64,000 bases of DNA from an uncultured Clostridia bacterium (GCA_944393405.1 CALYAC010000002.1:62001-126000); one strand, 5' to 3'; shown: positions 16,775-27,062, numbered from the stretch's first letter. Notes: generated by a model not told the origin, from the sequence alone. Numbers and translations: made by a program.

Positions 16775-19261
16775 ATGAGTTATGATATTGAACTTTTATC
16801 TCCAGTCGGAGATTTTGAATGTTTAAAAGCAGCAGTTCAAAATGGTGCAAATAGTGTATATTTTGGTGGTAGTTTATTTAATGCTAGAGCCTCAGCAACT
16901 AATTTTAATATTGATGAGCTTGAAAAAGTTATAAATTATTGTGCATTAAGAAATGTTAAAACACATTTAACTCTTAATACACTTATAAAAGATAGTGAAT
17001 TTAAAGATGCTGTAATGCTAGCTAAAAAGGCTTACGAATTAGGTATTGATGCTCTTATTGTACAAGATATAGGACTTGCACAATTTTTAAGGAAACTATT
17101 TCCTGATTTAGCAATTCATGCAAGTACTCAGATGACTATTCATAACTTAGAAGGAGTACAAAAATTAGAACAACTTGGATATACAAGAGCTGTTTTATCT
17201 CGTGAATTAACATTATCTGAAATAGAATATATTTGCTCTAACTCTAATATAGAAATTGAAACTTTTATACATGGCGCTCTTTGCATTTCATACTCTGGAC
17301 AATGTTTATTTTCAAGTATGGTTGGTGGTAGATCTGGTAATAGAGGTAGATGTGCTCAGCCTTGTAGACTACCATATGAATTAATTGAAGATCATTTATC
17401 TAATAAAAAACATATAAGTCATGCTATAGATAAAGGTTACATTATAAGTCCTAAGGATTTATGCTCATTAGATTATATTCCTTCATTAATTGAGGCAGGT
17501 GTTAAATGCTTTAAAATAGAAGGAAGACTAAAATCTCCTGAGTATGTTGCAACAGTTACAAGAATATATAGAAAATATATAGATATGTTCATAAATAAAA
17601 AGGAATATATAGTAGATGAAAAAGATATCCATGATTTAAAACAAATATTTAATAGAGGAGGTTTTTCATCAGGACATTTAGACTCACATCCTAATCGCGA
17701 ATTAATTTGTAAAGAAAAACCAAATAACATGGGAATATATATAGGTAATGTGGCTAATTACAATAAATTAAATGGTCATATTAAGATACTTTTAAATGAA
17801 AAACTTTCACTTGGTGATACTATTAATTTTGAAAAAGAAAATACTAGATATACAGTTTCAGAACTTATGCTTAACAATAATAACGAGCAAAAAGTAGATA
17901 AAAATAACAAAGTTACAATTGGTAGAATGAAAGGTAACATACATGCTGGTGATAAAGTATTTAAGTTATCTAGTAAAGAACAATTAGAAAAAGCTAAACT
18001 TTCATATAACTCTGAAAATATCAAAATACCTCTTGGCTGTAACTTAATAGCAAAAAAAGGCTCAAATATAACTGCTAGTGTATATATAAATAATAGAATG
18101 AAAAATAGTTTATATAACAATATCACTATAAATTATACTAGTAATATTATTCCTGAAGAAGCTAAAAGTAGCCCTACTACTAAGGAAAGAATTATTTCTC
18201 AATTATCCAAAACTACTAATACACCTTTCTATTTTGAAAAATTTAATATTGATATGGATGATAATATCTTTATTCCTAGTATAAAAGAACTAAATGAAAT
18301 TAGAAGAGTTATATTATCTCAAATTGAAAACACTATTATTAATAGAATAAAGAGAAATAATAGTATAGATGAAAAAAAAATAGATAATCTCTTAATTAAT
18401 GAATATTCAAATTCTAATATACATTATAATTTAAGCAAATATAATTCTCAAAAAAATATTTCTGTTTATTTAAATGTAATTAATACTGAATTTGACTATA
18501 GTAGTTTGTCAAAAGAATATATAAATTATATATATATTCCATTAAGACATTTTATGAATAAAAATTATACTGACACTATTAAACAAATAACTTCAAATTT
18601 TAAAACATATATTTATATTCCTGCTATAGTAAAAACAAATTACAAAAATATTGTAAAACATAGTTTAGATAGCTTAATAGAACAATATAAAAATATCTCT
18701 GGATTTGTTTTATCTAGTCTCGGTGATTTTATACTTTTACAAAAATATATAAACAATTTTGAATTTATAGGTAACTTTTCATTTAATGTCTTTAACAGAA
18801 TAACAATTAATTCACTTTTAAACTTAGGTTTATCTAAAGTAACTCTTTCACCTGAATTAAATATTAATGATTTAAACACTATAGTTAAAAGTAATTTACC
18901 TTTAGAATTAATAGTATATGGAAACACACCTGTAATGAAAATGAATTATTGTGTTTTGGGAAATAGTAATAGATGTTACCCTGATTGTAAAATGAAGTGT
19001 ACTACATCTAATACATATTTCTTAAAAGATAGGCTTGGTTTTAATTTTAAAATTATTCCAGATAATATTCAAACTGTTACAACTATTTTTAATAGTAAAA
19101 CAACTTGTATTACAGATATCGATATAAATATAAATAATTTTAGAATTGATTGTATAGATGAAACTATAGACGAAATAAATAATATTGCAAAAGCTACATT
19201 CTTTGGAAACAAATTAGAAGGTAAGCAATATACACGTGGTAATTTATATAGAGATGTATAA
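16775..19261 (+). CDS. U32 family protein with DUF3656 (RlhA-like)
   Basis: An 828-residue protein with an N-terminal peptidase U32 domain. The U32 signature is ETFIHGALCISYSGQC (around residue 164), followed by GRSGNRGRCAQPCR, so the conserved cysteines are in place. A middle/C-terminal DUF3656-type region and a second U32-like portion with CYPDCKMKC near residue 737 follow. Proteins with this layout include E. coli RlhA (23S rRNA hydroxylation); others are TrhP-like tRNA enzymes or collagenase-annotated proteins. An RNA-hydroxylating role is inferred from family, not shown. It is one of the few native plus-strand genes. Confidence 0.85.
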   Translation: MSYDIELLSPVGDFECLKAAVQNGANSVYFGGSLFNARASATNFNIDELEKVINYCALRNVKTHLTLNTLIKDSEFKDAVMLAKKAYELGIDALIVQDIGLAQFLRKLFPDLAIHASTQMTIHNLEGVQKLEQLGYTRAVLSRELTLSEIEYICSNSNIEIETFIHGALCISYSGQCLFSSMVGGRSGNRGRCAQPCRLPYELIEDHLSNKKHISHAIDKGYIISPKDLCSLDYIPSLIEAGVKCFKIEGRLKSPEYVATVTRIYRKYIDMFINKKEYIVDEKDIHDLKQIFNRGGFSSGHLDSHPNRELICKEKPNNMGIYIGNVANYNKLNGHIKILLNEKLSLGDTINFEKENTRYTVSELMLNNNNEQKVDKNNKVTIGRMKGNIHAGDKVFKLSSKEQLEKAKLSYNSENIKIPLGCNLIAKKGSNITASVYINNRMKNSLYNNITINYTSNIIPEEAKSSPTTKERIISQLSKTTNTPFYFEKFNIDMDDNIFIPSIKELNEIRRVILSQIENTIINRIKRNNSIDEKKIDNLLINEYSNSNIHYNLSKYNSQKNISVYLNVINTEFDYSSLSKEYINYIYIPLRHFMNKNYTDTIKQITSNFKTYIYIPAIVKTNYKNIVKHSLDSLIEQYKNISGFVLSSLGDFILLQKYINNFEFIGNFSFNVFNRITINSLLNLGLSKVTLSPELNINDLNTIVKSNLPLELIVYGNTPVMKMNYCVLGNSNRCYPDCKMKCTTSNTYFLKDRLGFNFKIIPDNIQTVTTIFNSKTTCITDIDININNFRIDCIDETIDEINNIAKATFFGNKLEGKQYTRGNLYRDV

Positions 19262-19299
19262 AATAAACTCTGACTTCAGTTTGAAGTCAGAGTTTATTT
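19261..19299. terminator. Bidirectional terminator between U32 and RNHCP genes
   Basis: Perfect 17-bp stem (19261-19277 with 19283-19299, 5-nt loop), with T-rich sequence after it on both strands. It separates two convergent genes. Confidence 0.92.
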
Positions 19300-19305
19300 T
19301 ATTTT

Positions 19306-19617
19306 TTATATTTGCTTACTGCTAAGCTCTATTATTAAATCCATATTATCATCCTTAGCAGCTTTATTTTTTCGAATTGCTCCACATTTTTTGCATCTAT
19401 AAATAATAACATACCCTTTTTTACTATCAATTTCTAAAGAAACTGGCTCTAAATCTCCATGACATTCTTCCATCCTATCCCCTGGATTAATATCTACATG
19501 TTTAGAATGTAAACATACTGGGCAATGATCTCTACAAGAATATCCTAATTTTGGTACTTTATTTCCACAATTTTCGCATATAAATTCTTCATCAATTTCA
19601 GTAAATTTTCTTTTCAT
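19306..19617 (-). CDS. RNHCP domain zinc protein
   Basis: A 103-residue protein with three zinc-finger-like units: CENCGNKVP, CRDHCPVCLHSKHVD and CKKCG. The RNH-C-P style arrangement matches the RNHCP family. The function is unknown; related proteins are small cytoplasmic zinc-binding proteins. It follows the nucleoside kinase gene by 15 nt on the minus strand and is probably co-transcribed. Confidence 0.85.
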   Translation of the reverse strand: MKRKFTEIDEEFICENCGNKVPKLGYSCRDHCPVCLHSKHVDINPGDRMEECHGDLEPVSLEIDSKKGYVIIYRCKKCGAIRKNKAAKDDNMDLIIELSSKQI

Positions 19618-19632
19618 TTTTACTCCTATCTA

Positions 19633-21222
19633 TTATTCAACATTAAATATGCTTCCACCTATAAATTCTCTTAATAATGAGTTTTTTGGTACAAATTCAT
19701 CATCTATATCATCAAAGTATTTTAAAAGTTCATATAAACTTTGTGCCTCAGAATATTCAGGATGTGTATTATCTATTGCTTTTAATAAAGGCATTGCATA
19801 TTTTTTTAATACTGATATTTCGTAAATTAATGATGTATTGAACATACTGTCTGCATCTTCTTGGAATGGATAAATATAATTTTCTTCACCTTTATTAACC
19901 ATATCCCAATTTTCTAAAGTATGTAATGCTTCATAACCTCTAAAATTATTATCTCTTACTAGCCTACGTATTAATCTTGTATCAGTAGTAGATATCCTAT
20001 TATAGTAATCCATGTTTAATACTGTTAATGCACTAATATATATTTTATATTTTTGTTCTTTTGGAATAGATTCAGTAAGTTTATCATTCAAACAATGTAT
20101 CCCTTCTATAACAAGAACTTCGTTATTTCTCATTCTCATTTTATTACCTTTATATATTTTATGTCCTGTTTTGAAATCAAATGTAGGAAGTTCAACTTCT
20201 TCTCCATTTAATAGTTTACTTAAATGATCATTAAATAATTTTAAATCTATAGAATCTAATCTTTCAAAATCATATTGTCCATTTTCATCTTTTGGAGTAT
20301 CTTCTCTTTCCACAAAATAATTATCCACTGAAATAGTAAGAGGTTTAATTCCATTTAACTTTAATTGTATTCCTAATCTTTGAGCAAATGTAGTCTTTCC
20401 AGATGAAGATGGGCCTGCTATAAGAATTATTTTTACTCCTTTTCTTTTTACAATTTTATCCGCTATATCAGATATTTTCTTTTCGTGTAATGCTTCAGCA
20501 AGCAAAATTAATTCTTTAGATTTTCCTTCTTCTATTTTTTTATTTAGTTTATATACAGTATTAACATTTAATACTCTATGTATATCCTCATATTCTTCTA
20601 GTGTTTGTAGTAATTTTTTTGTTTCTTTATATTTATCTAGCTTAAATGGTGTTTTTTTATCAGGATACCTTAGTAAAAATCCGTCATGATATTTTACTAT
20701 ATCAAATAATTTGATATATCCTGTACTTATAGGCATAACACCATAGAAGTAATTATAATAGTCTTCGCAAAAATATAATGAAACTTCCTCTTTATATTTA
20801 TTATCTAATTGTAATCTTCCTCTTAAAGTTTTTTCTTTTTGGTAAAATTTCTCAGCCTCTTCCTTTGTCATTTCTATTTTCTTTATTGGTAAATCACTTT
20901 TTACAATTTCAATCATTTCTTTTTTTATGTTTTCAATTACTTCATTTGTAATCTTCATATTATCAGTTTCACAAAATATAGAATTAGAAAGCTGGCAATT
21001 AACTGTAAGTAATGCTTTTGGATATACTCTGTAAAACGCCATAGCCATTACATATAAAATTCCTCTTTGATACACTCTTCTTCCATCTCTTGTAGTTAAA
21101 TCTATTGGAACAACTTCATCTAAATTATTTACTACTTCATTAAGAGATCTTACTTCATTTTTATATTTACAAGCAAGAACATTTTTCTCCTTGTCATCTT
21201 TAAATTTTTCTATTGCTAACAT
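19633..21222 (-). CDS. Nucleoside (uridine) kinase with ThrRS/TGS-like N-terminus
   Basis: A 529-residue fusion seen in Clostridia: an N-terminal region related to the TGS and second additional domain of threonyl-tRNA synthetase (about residues 1-230), joined to a uridine kinase/phosphoribulokinase P-loop domain. The Walker A is IAGPSSSGKTTFAQ (around residue 271), and SVDNYFV and TFDFKTG are kinase motifs. It may phosphorylate a nucleoside, and the role of the ThrRS-like part is unclear. AAGGAGG precedes the ATG. Confidence 0.85.
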   Translation of the reverse strand: MLAIEKFKDDKEKNVLACKYKNEVRSLNEVVNNLDEVVPIDLTTRDGRRVYQRGILYVMAMAFYRVYPKALLTVNCQLSNSIFCETDNMKITNEVIENIKKEMIEIVKSDLPIKKIEMTKEEAEKFYQKEKTLRGRLQLDNKYKEEVSLYFCEDYYNYFYGVMPISTGYIKLFDIVKYHDGFLLRYPDKKTPFKLDKYKETKKLLQTLEEYEDIHRVLNVNTVYKLNKKIEEGKSKELILLAEALHEKKISDIADKIVKRKGVKIILIAGPSSSGKTTFAQRLGIQLKLNGIKPLTISVDNYFVEREDTPKDENGQYDFERLDSIDLKLFNDHLSKLLNGEEVELPTFDFKTGHKIYKGNKMRMRNNEVLVIEGIHCLNDKLTESIPKEQKYKIYISALTVLNMDYYNRISTTDTRLIRRLVRDNNFRGYEALHTLENWDMVNKGEENYIYPFQEDADSMFNTSLIYEISVLKKYAMPLLKAIDNTHPEYSEAQSLYELLKYFDDIDDEFVPKNSLLREFIGGSIFNVE

Positions 21223-21344
21223 AATTTATTCCTCCTTATATCTCTTATATACCTTAATTACGGTTTAAGAAAACAACTATATACTTATTAGTATCTTAAT
21301 TTACAAATTGATTATATTTAAATTTATAATATCAATAATAAATA

Positions 21345-23960
21345 TTAAGACGACATTTTTTCTTTTATTTTTACTAATGTATTTAGTGCTTCTATTGGTG
21401 TTAATTCATTAACATCAACCTTATCTAATTCATGTGCAAGTTCCGCTAATTTATAATTATACATAGTCAATTGTCCATCTGCTACATTTTTATTTTCTTT
21501 TTCTATTTTTTTATTATTAAGTACATTCTTCTTCTCAATTGATTTTAAAATTTCGTTTGCTCTTTTGGTTACTACTTGTGGAACACCTGCTAAACGTGCC
21601 ACATGAACTCCATAACTTTCATCAGTTCCTCCGTTTATTATTTTTCTTAAGAAAATTATGTCCTCACCTTTTTCTTTAACAGCTATTGAATAATTCTTTA
21701 CACCTTCTATTTTATTTTCCAAATCTGTAAGTTCATGATAATGTGTTGCGAATAATGTTTTAGCTCCACATTTTTCTTTGTTTGATATATATTCAGCAAC
21801 AGCCCACGCAATTGATAGTCCATCATATGTTGATGTTCCTCTTCCTATTTCGTCTAGTATTACTAAACTATTTCCTGTTGCTTCTTTTAGTATTTGCGCA
21901 ACTTCCATCATTTCAACCATAAATGTACTCTGTCCCATGCTTAAATCATCTGATGCTCCAACTCTAGTAAAAATCTTATCAACAACTCCAATATTTGCAC
22001 TTGAAGCAGGTACAAAGCTTCCTATTTGAGCCATTAGTACTATTAAAGCTACTTGTCTCATATATGTTGATTTACCAGCCATATTTGGACCAGTTATTAT
22101 CGCTAATCTATTGTCACCTTTATCCAAATATGTATCATTTTGCACAAATTCTCCACTTGGTAAAATCTTTTCAATTACCGGATGTCTTCCATCTTTTATA
22201 TCTATTATGCCACTATTATCAACATTTGGTCTTACATAATTTTGATCTTCTGCAACACTTGCAAAAGAAGTAAGTGCATCTAGTGTAGCTATTACTTCTG
22301 CAGATTTTTGTATTCTTTCTATTTGTGTTTCTATTTTATCTCTTACTTGTGTAAATATTTCATATTCTAAGTTTACAGCTTTTTCTTCTGCTCCTAGTAT
22401 CTGATTTTCCAAATTTTTAAGTTCTTCTGTTATATATCTCTCACCATTTGTTAGTGTTTGTTTCCTAATATATCTATCTGGTACTAAAGATACATTTGAC
22501 TTAGTTACTTCAATATAATAACCAAATACTTTGTTAAAACCTACTTTTAACCCTTTAATACCTGTCTTTTCTCTTTCTTCAGCTTCTAGTTGAATTATCC
22601 AATTCTTTCCATCAGTTGTTGCAGTTTTTAGTTTATCAACTTCATCATTAAATCCTAGTTTTATTAATCCGCCTTCTTTAACACTAATAGGTGGTTCATC
22701 TACAATTGTTTTATCTATTAATTCATATATATCTTCTAAAGTATCTAGATCATTATATAATTCTACTAATAGTTCTGTTTTACATCCTGATAATACTTTT
22801 TTTACTTCTGGTAATTGTTTTGCAGAAGTTTTTAAGGATATTAAATCTCTACCATTTGCACTACCATATGAAATTTTTCCTGCTAATCTTTCTATATCAT
22901 ATACTCTTTTTAAACTATCTATAATATCTCCTCTTAAGATAATATTATCTTTTAGTTCTCCTACAGCATCTAATCTCTGATTAATTTTCTTAGGATTTAT
23001 CAATGGATTATTAAGCCATGTCCTTATTAGTCTTCCCCCCATTGAAGTTGATGATTTATCTAAAACCCATAATAGAGTTCCTTTTTTAGTCTTATCTCTT
23101 AATTTTTCAGTTATTTCCAAATTTCTTCTTGCATTGATATCTAAAGCCATATATTTTGTAGTGTTATATATTATTAATTTATTTATATGATCCAAACTAT
23201 TTTTTTGAGTATCTAATAAATATTTTAAAAGTGCATTAGTTGCTGGAACAGACAAATTATATGAGTCTATATTTTCTATAACATTATTTTCATCATCAAT
23301 AATTTTATATTTATCCACTAATTGTTCTGTCGTGTTTACAAATTGTTCTTCATCTAATCTCGTAACATAAACTTCAAACCTTTCTTTTATTTTTGAAATT
23401 TCTTCTTTACACTCGAACATCATAGGATTAACAACAAGTTCTGCTGGAGAAAATTTTGATAGCTCATCCATAAGACTTGCAAAATTATTTTTTTCTCTAA
23501 TCTCTGTTGTTCTAAAATCTCCAGTTGTTACATCACATACAGTTACACCAAAGTATATTCCATTTTTATATATGCACATTATATAGTTATTTTTTCTATC
23601 ATCTAGCAAGTTTGCTTCAATTACAGTTCCGGGTGTTACTACTCTTATAACATCTCTTTTTACTATTCCTTTAGCTTTTTTAGGATCTTCTAATTGCTCA
23701 CAAATTGCAACTTTATATCCTTTTGATATAAGTCTTGAAATATAGTTCTCTGCTGCATGAAATGGAATTCCACACATTGGTGCTCTTTCTTCCATTCCAC
23801 AATCTTTTCCTGTTAAAGTTAATTCTAATTCTCTTGAAACATTTATTGCATCATCAAAAAACATTTCATAAAAATCACCTAATCTGTAAAATAAAATACA
23901 ATCTTTATATTGCTTTTTTGTCTCTAAATAATGTTGCATCATTGGTGAATATTCTGCCAT
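21345..23960 (-). CDS. mutS: DNA mismatch repair protein MutS
   Basis: An 871-residue MutS1. The mismatch-recognition domain has GDFYEMF (Phe-x-Glu motif, residue 28 onward). The ATPase domain has TGPNMAGKSTYMRQ as Walker A, STFMVEM, and DEIGRGTSTYDG as Walker B, then FATHYHEL. The C-terminal HTH and tail are present. Full length, no anomalies. It follows the HTH gene by 2 nt in a miaB-HTH-mutS operon. No mutL is visible next to it. Confidence 0.97.
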   Translation of the reverse strand: MAEYSPMMQHYLETKKQYKDCILFYRLGDFYEMFFDDAINVSRELELTLTGKDCGMEERAPMCGIPFHAAENYISRLISKGYKVAICEQLEDPKKAKGIVKRDVIRVVTPGTVIEANLLDDRKNNYIMCIYKNGIYFGVTVCDVTTGDFRTTEIREKNNFASLMDELSKFSPAELVVNPMMFECKEEISKIKERFEVYVTRLDEEQFVNTTEQLVDKYKIIDDENNVIENIDSYNLSVPATNALLKYLLDTQKNSLDHINKLIIYNTTKYMALDINARRNLEITEKLRDKTKKGTLLWVLDKSSTSMGGRLIRTWLNNPLINPKKINQRLDAVGELKDNIILRGDIIDSLKRVYDIERLAGKISYGSANGRDLISLKTSAKQLPEVKKVLSGCKTELLVELYNDLDTLEDIYELIDKTIVDEPPISVKEGGLIKLGFNDEVDKLKTATTDGKNWIIQLEAEEREKTGIKGLKVGFNKVFGYYIEVTKSNVSLVPDRYIRKQTLTNGERYITEELKNLENQILGAEEKAVNLEYEIFTQVRDKIETQIERIQKSAEVIATLDALTSFASVAEDQNYVRPNVDNSGIIDIKDGRHPVIEKILPSGEFVQNDTYLDKGDNRLAIITGPNMAGKSTYMRQVALIVLMAQIGSFVPASSANIGVVDKIFTRVGASDDLSMGQSTFMVEMMEVAQILKEATGNSLVILDEIGRGTSTYDGLSIAWAVAEYISNKEKCGAKTLFATHYHELTDLENKIEGVKNYSIAVKEKGEDIIFLRKIINGGTDESYGVHVARLAGVPQVVTKRANEILKSIEKKNVLNNKKIEKENKNVADGQLTMYNYKLAELAHELDKVDVNELTPIEALNTLVKIKEKMSS

Positions 23961-23962
23961 AT

Positions 23963-24742
23963 TTAGTCGTCCCTTCCTTTTTGGTTTCTATTATTTCTAT
24001 CTTTAGAATCATCTATTCTTCCACTTACAAGACTTTCTTTTTTTCCTTGATCTTGTAATTGTATTTTCATACTCTCTCTATATTCTTTTGCCTCATCTTT
24101 TTTTGCTTTTTGTTCTCTTTGCATTTTTAGAGTTAATTCCATCTTTCTTTTATCCTGATACATCATCCATATTGTAGCATTACTTGCATACCCTAATTTT
24201 TTAGCCGCATCTCTATGTGTCATACCACTATCAACTAATTCTTCAAATTTTGATAATATTTTTGAAACATACTCTAATCTTTCTTCCACAGATTCTCTTT
24301 CTGGATTTATATCAAACCCTAATTTTGCTGCTTCTTCATCAACCGCTTCTTTATATGCTATAGCCTCTGACATTGTTCTTTTTCTTTTTATTCTACTTCT
24401 ATATAATTCATATAATTTTGGATTAGTAGTTTTTAAATGTGCTACTGTTCTTGATATGGTTCTTAATGATATTCCTAAATCTTCTGCCACATTAGTCCTA
24501 CCATATTTTATAACTTCTATTGCTAATGCAGCAGGATCTATATTGGTATCTCTTGGAACATATGGATTTTTCTCTAATAGCTCCATATATAGTTCTTTAT
24601 TAGATGTCGCCAAATCATCGATCATATAATTTACTTTTTTTACACTTGTTTCTAATATTTTTGCTATCTTTGTTTTTGTTGTTTTTCCATCTATTAATAA
24701 ACGTATATATTCTTCAAATTGCTCTTGGCTTACTTGTTTCAT
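23963..24742 (-). CDS. Multi-HTH DNA-binding protein between miaB and mutS
   Basis: A 259-residue protein of unknown function with three helix-turn-helix-like segments. One at residues 19-45 reads KTTKTKIAKILETSVKKVNYMID, one is near 80-105 (NVAEDLGISLRTISRTVAHL), and one near 175-198 (THRDAAKKLGYASNATIWMMY). The C-terminal 60 residues are very rich in Lys, Glu, Asp and Arg. The gene is tightly packed between miaB (4 nt gap) and mutS (2 nt gap). A regulatory or nucleoid-associated role is possible, but I do not recognise a named family. Confidence 0.6.
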   Translation of the reverse strand: MKQVSQEQFEEYIRLLIDGKTTKTKIAKILETSVKKVNYMIDDLATSNKELYMELLEKNPYVPRDTNIDPAALAIEVIKYGRTNVAEDLGISLRTISRTVAHLKTTNPKLYELYRSRIKRKRTMSEAIAYKEAVDEEAAKLGFDINPERESVEERLEYVSKILSKFEELVDSGMTHRDAAKKLGYASNATIWMMYQDKRKMELTLKMQREQKAKKDEAKEYRESMKIQLQDQGKKESLVSGRIDDSKDRNNRNQKGRDD

Positions 24743-24746
24743 AAAA

Positions 24747-26147
24747 TTATATAATCTCTCCTTTTAAATACCATTTATGCTCTGATACAATTTTCACATT
24801 AACTATTTTTCCAATTATATCTTCTTTACCTTCAAATACCACTACTTTATTTGTATCTGTTCTACCTGTTAAAAGTTTGTTATTTGTTTTACTATATCCT
24901 TCTACTAACATCTCATATATATTTCCAATATATTTTTTATTATTTTCTTCCACTAGTTCTTCATATAATTCTTTTAATCTATCAAATCTTTCATGTTTAA
25001 TTTTTTCTGGAATCTGATTTTCCATTTTATCAGCTGGAGTTCCAACTCTTCTTGAATATATAAACATAAAAATCTGCTCATATTTAACTTTTCTTACAAC
25101 ATCTAAAGTGTCTTCAAAATCTTTTTCTGTTTCTCCTGGAAATCCTACTATTATATCTGTAGAAAATTTAACATCTGGTATCATTTCTTTCATTTTTTCA
25201 ACTAATTTTAGATATTGTTCTTTAGTATAAATTCTGTTCATTGCTTTTAGTACATCTGTGCTTCCTGATTGAAGAGGAAGATGAATAAACTTTGATACTT
25301 TTTTAGAGTCTCTTATTGCTTCTATTACATCTTCTGTAAAATCTTTTGGATGTGGTGATATGAATCTTATCTTTTCAATTCCTTCTATTTTATTTACTGT
25401 TCTTAATAGTTTTGCAAAAGAATTGATTTCTGTTTTACATTCATTTCTTTCTCTTTCTACTCTCATATATGAATTTACATTTTGACCTAATAATGTTACT
25501 TCTTTATATCCCTTAGACGCTAGATCTTTAATTTCAGCCAAAATATCATTTGGATCTCTACTTCTTTCTCTTCCTCTTACATATGGAACAATACAATATG
25601 TACAAAAATTATTACAGCCATTCATTATTGCAACTTGAGCTCTTATTGAATCACTTCTTGTGATTGGTAATCCTTCTATTATCTCTCCATCAATATCTAT
25701 AATATCTGTTATTCTTTTATTCTCAATAATTGCATTATATAAATCTTTTGGAAATTTATATAATGTATGTGTACCAAATATAACGTCGTATTTATAGCTT
25801 TTCTTTATCTTATTAACTATATGTTCTTCTTGCATCATGCATCCACCTATTGCTATAATAGTTCCTTTGGCTTCTTTTTGTTTTTTTACCTCTCCTAATT
25901 TTCCAAATAATTTTTCTTCTGCATTCTCTCTTACGCAACAAGTATTATATATAACTAAATCCGCTTCTAGTATTTCTTCTGTTTTAGAATATCCCATTTT
26001 TTCTGTCATTCCACAAATTTTTTCAGAATCATTTTCATTAAGTTGACATCCCATTGTTAAAATATAATACTTTGGATTTTTTCCATCATTTATTTTTTTT
26101 ACTTTTTCTATGTATTCTAATTCATCATTTATGTCAATTTTTTTCAT
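24747..26147 (-). CDS. miaB: tRNA-2-methylthio-N6-isopentenyladenosine synthase MiaB
   Basis: A 466-residue radical-SAM methylthiotransferase that modifies A37 of tRNAs. The N-terminal UPF0004 domain begins at TMGCQLNENDSEK with three cysteines for one FeS cluster. The radical-SAM CxxxCxxC is in NGCNNFCTYCIVPYVRGRERSR. A C-terminal TRAM domain follows. The order miaB-mutS (with an HTH gene between) is conserved in Firmicutes. MiaB rather than MtaB is suggested by IVPYVRGRERSR and this context. Confidence 0.94.
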   Translation of the reverse strand: MKKIDINDELEYIEKVKKINDGKNPKYYILTMGCQLNENDSEKICGMTEKMGYSKTEEILEADLVIYNTCCVRENAEEKLFGKLGEVKKQKEAKGTIIAIGGCMMQEEHIVNKIKKSYKYDVIFGTHTLYKFPKDLYNAIIENKRITDIIDIDGEIIEGLPITRSDSIRAQVAIMNGCNNFCTYCIVPYVRGRERSRDPNDILAEIKDLASKGYKEVTLLGQNVNSYMRVERERNECKTEINSFAKLLRTVNKIEGIEKIRFISPHPKDFTEDVIEAIRDSKKVSKFIHLPLQSGSTDVLKAMNRIYTKEQYLKLVEKMKEMIPDVKFSTDIIVGFPGETEKDFEDTLDVVRKVKYEQIFMFIYSRRVGTPADKMENQIPEKIKHERFDRLKELYEELVEENNKKYIGNIYEMLVEGYSKTNNKLLTGRTDTNKVVVFEGKEDIIGKIVNVKIVSEHKWYLKGEII

Positions 26148-26194
26148 TTAATTTCTATCCTCTCTTATACCTTTAACTATTATATTTTACATGA

Positions 26195-26221
26195 AAAAAG
26201 CACTTTTTTCAAGTGCTTTTT
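26195..26221 (-). terminator. Terminator of the sleB-like gene
   Basis: Perfect 11-bp stem (26195-26205 with 26211-26221, loop of 5) with T-rich flanks, located between the sleB-like stop and miaB. Confidence 0.85.
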
Positions 26222-26268
26222 ATCAAGTTCTATTAGCAAAATGAAGCTATCTTATTATATATTTTTTC

Positions 26269-26982
26269 TTATTTGCAGAATCTATGTTTTCCTATAGTAA
26301 CCGTCATCGGTCTTGACCAAATCCATTTATTAGTTGCTGTACTTGGATTAAAGTAATATATTGCTCCATTTGTTGGGTCCCAACCATTTAATGCATCTTG
26401 TGCTGCTTTTTTAGCTGTATCGTTTGGAGTCAAATTAATTTGTCCATCACTTACTACATCAAATGCTCCTTTTTGATATATCACACCAGATATTGTGTTT
26501 GGAAATGAACTATTTTTTACTCTATTTAATACAACCGCAGCTACAGCTACTTGTCCTGAATATGGTTCACCTCTTGCTTCTCCATATACTAACCTACTCA
26601 GTAAATTCAAATCATTTGAATTGGTTGATGAACTAGAATTACTACTAGTATTTCCTGAGCTATTTCCTGATGAATTAAATATTCCCATTGCTTGCAAAGT
26701 TTTTGTTCCAGCTATTCCATCGACAGTAAGTCCATTTTTTCTTTGAAATTTCTTAACTGCTTCTAAAGTCTGACTACCATAAATCCCATCAACATTTCCA
26801 TTATAGTAACCCCATCTTTTTAATTTTGTCTGTATAGTTCTTACTTCTTCTCCTCTTGACCCATATTTTGATAAAGCATATGATTCGTTGTTTCTAAAAA
26901 ACACATTATATGATACAAATATTGAACTTATTAATAGTATTATAATGATTGCTTTTATATTCTTTTTTAACTTTATAGCCAA
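26269..26982 (-). CDS. sleB: SleB-like spore cortex hydrolase
   Basis: A 237-residue secreted or membrane-anchored peptidoglycan lytic transglycosylase. A signal anchor covers residues 9-28, a PG_binding_1 repeat is at 38-92 (YGSRGEEVRTIQTKLKRWGY, ending in GTKTLQAMG), and a Ser/Asn linker leads to a Hydrolase_2 domain. The catalytic Glu is in the RLVYGEARGEPYSGQ motif. SleB-type enzymes break down the spore cortex during germination, supporting a spore-forming host. The start is a TTG (26980-26982); its weak ribosome site lies in one arm of an inverted repeat. Confidence 0.85.
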   Translation of the reverse strand: MAIKLKKNIKAIIIILLISSIFVSYNVFFRNNESYALSKYGSRGEEVRTIQTKLKRWGYYNGNVDGIYGSQTLEAVKKFQRKNGLTVDGIAGTKTLQAMGIFNSSGNSSGNTSSNSSSSTNSNDLNLLSRLVYGEARGEPYSGQVAVAAVVLNRVKNSSFPNTISGVIYQKGAFDVVSDGQINLTPNDTAKKAAQDALNGWDPTNGAIYYFNPSTATNKWIWSRPMTVTIGKHRFCK

Positions 26983-26985
26983 TAT

Positions 26986-27051
26986 ATAACACCACTTTCT
27001 AACTATATAAGATAAATTAATTTCTCTTATTTTATCCGAAACTGGTGTTAT
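26986..27051 (-). promoter_or_regulatory. Inverted repeat over the sleB leader
   Basis: Arms 26986-26999 and 27038-27051 pair in 13 of 14 positions across a 38-nt AT-rich spacer. In the mRNA it would place the weak ribosome site of the TTG start inside a stem, and so may limit translation. It could equally be a DNA operator. Confidence 0.4.
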
Positions 27052-27062
27052 TATACATTTAT

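Noticed and set aside
22691..22924. Plus-strand reading frame of 77 codons inside mutS
   Set aside because: It is antisense to conserved mutS sequence, is Leu/Tyr/His-rich as expected for an antisense frame, and lacks a ribosome site. Similar antisense frames in rel, recJ, pnp, the pilin genes and others were left out for the same reason.
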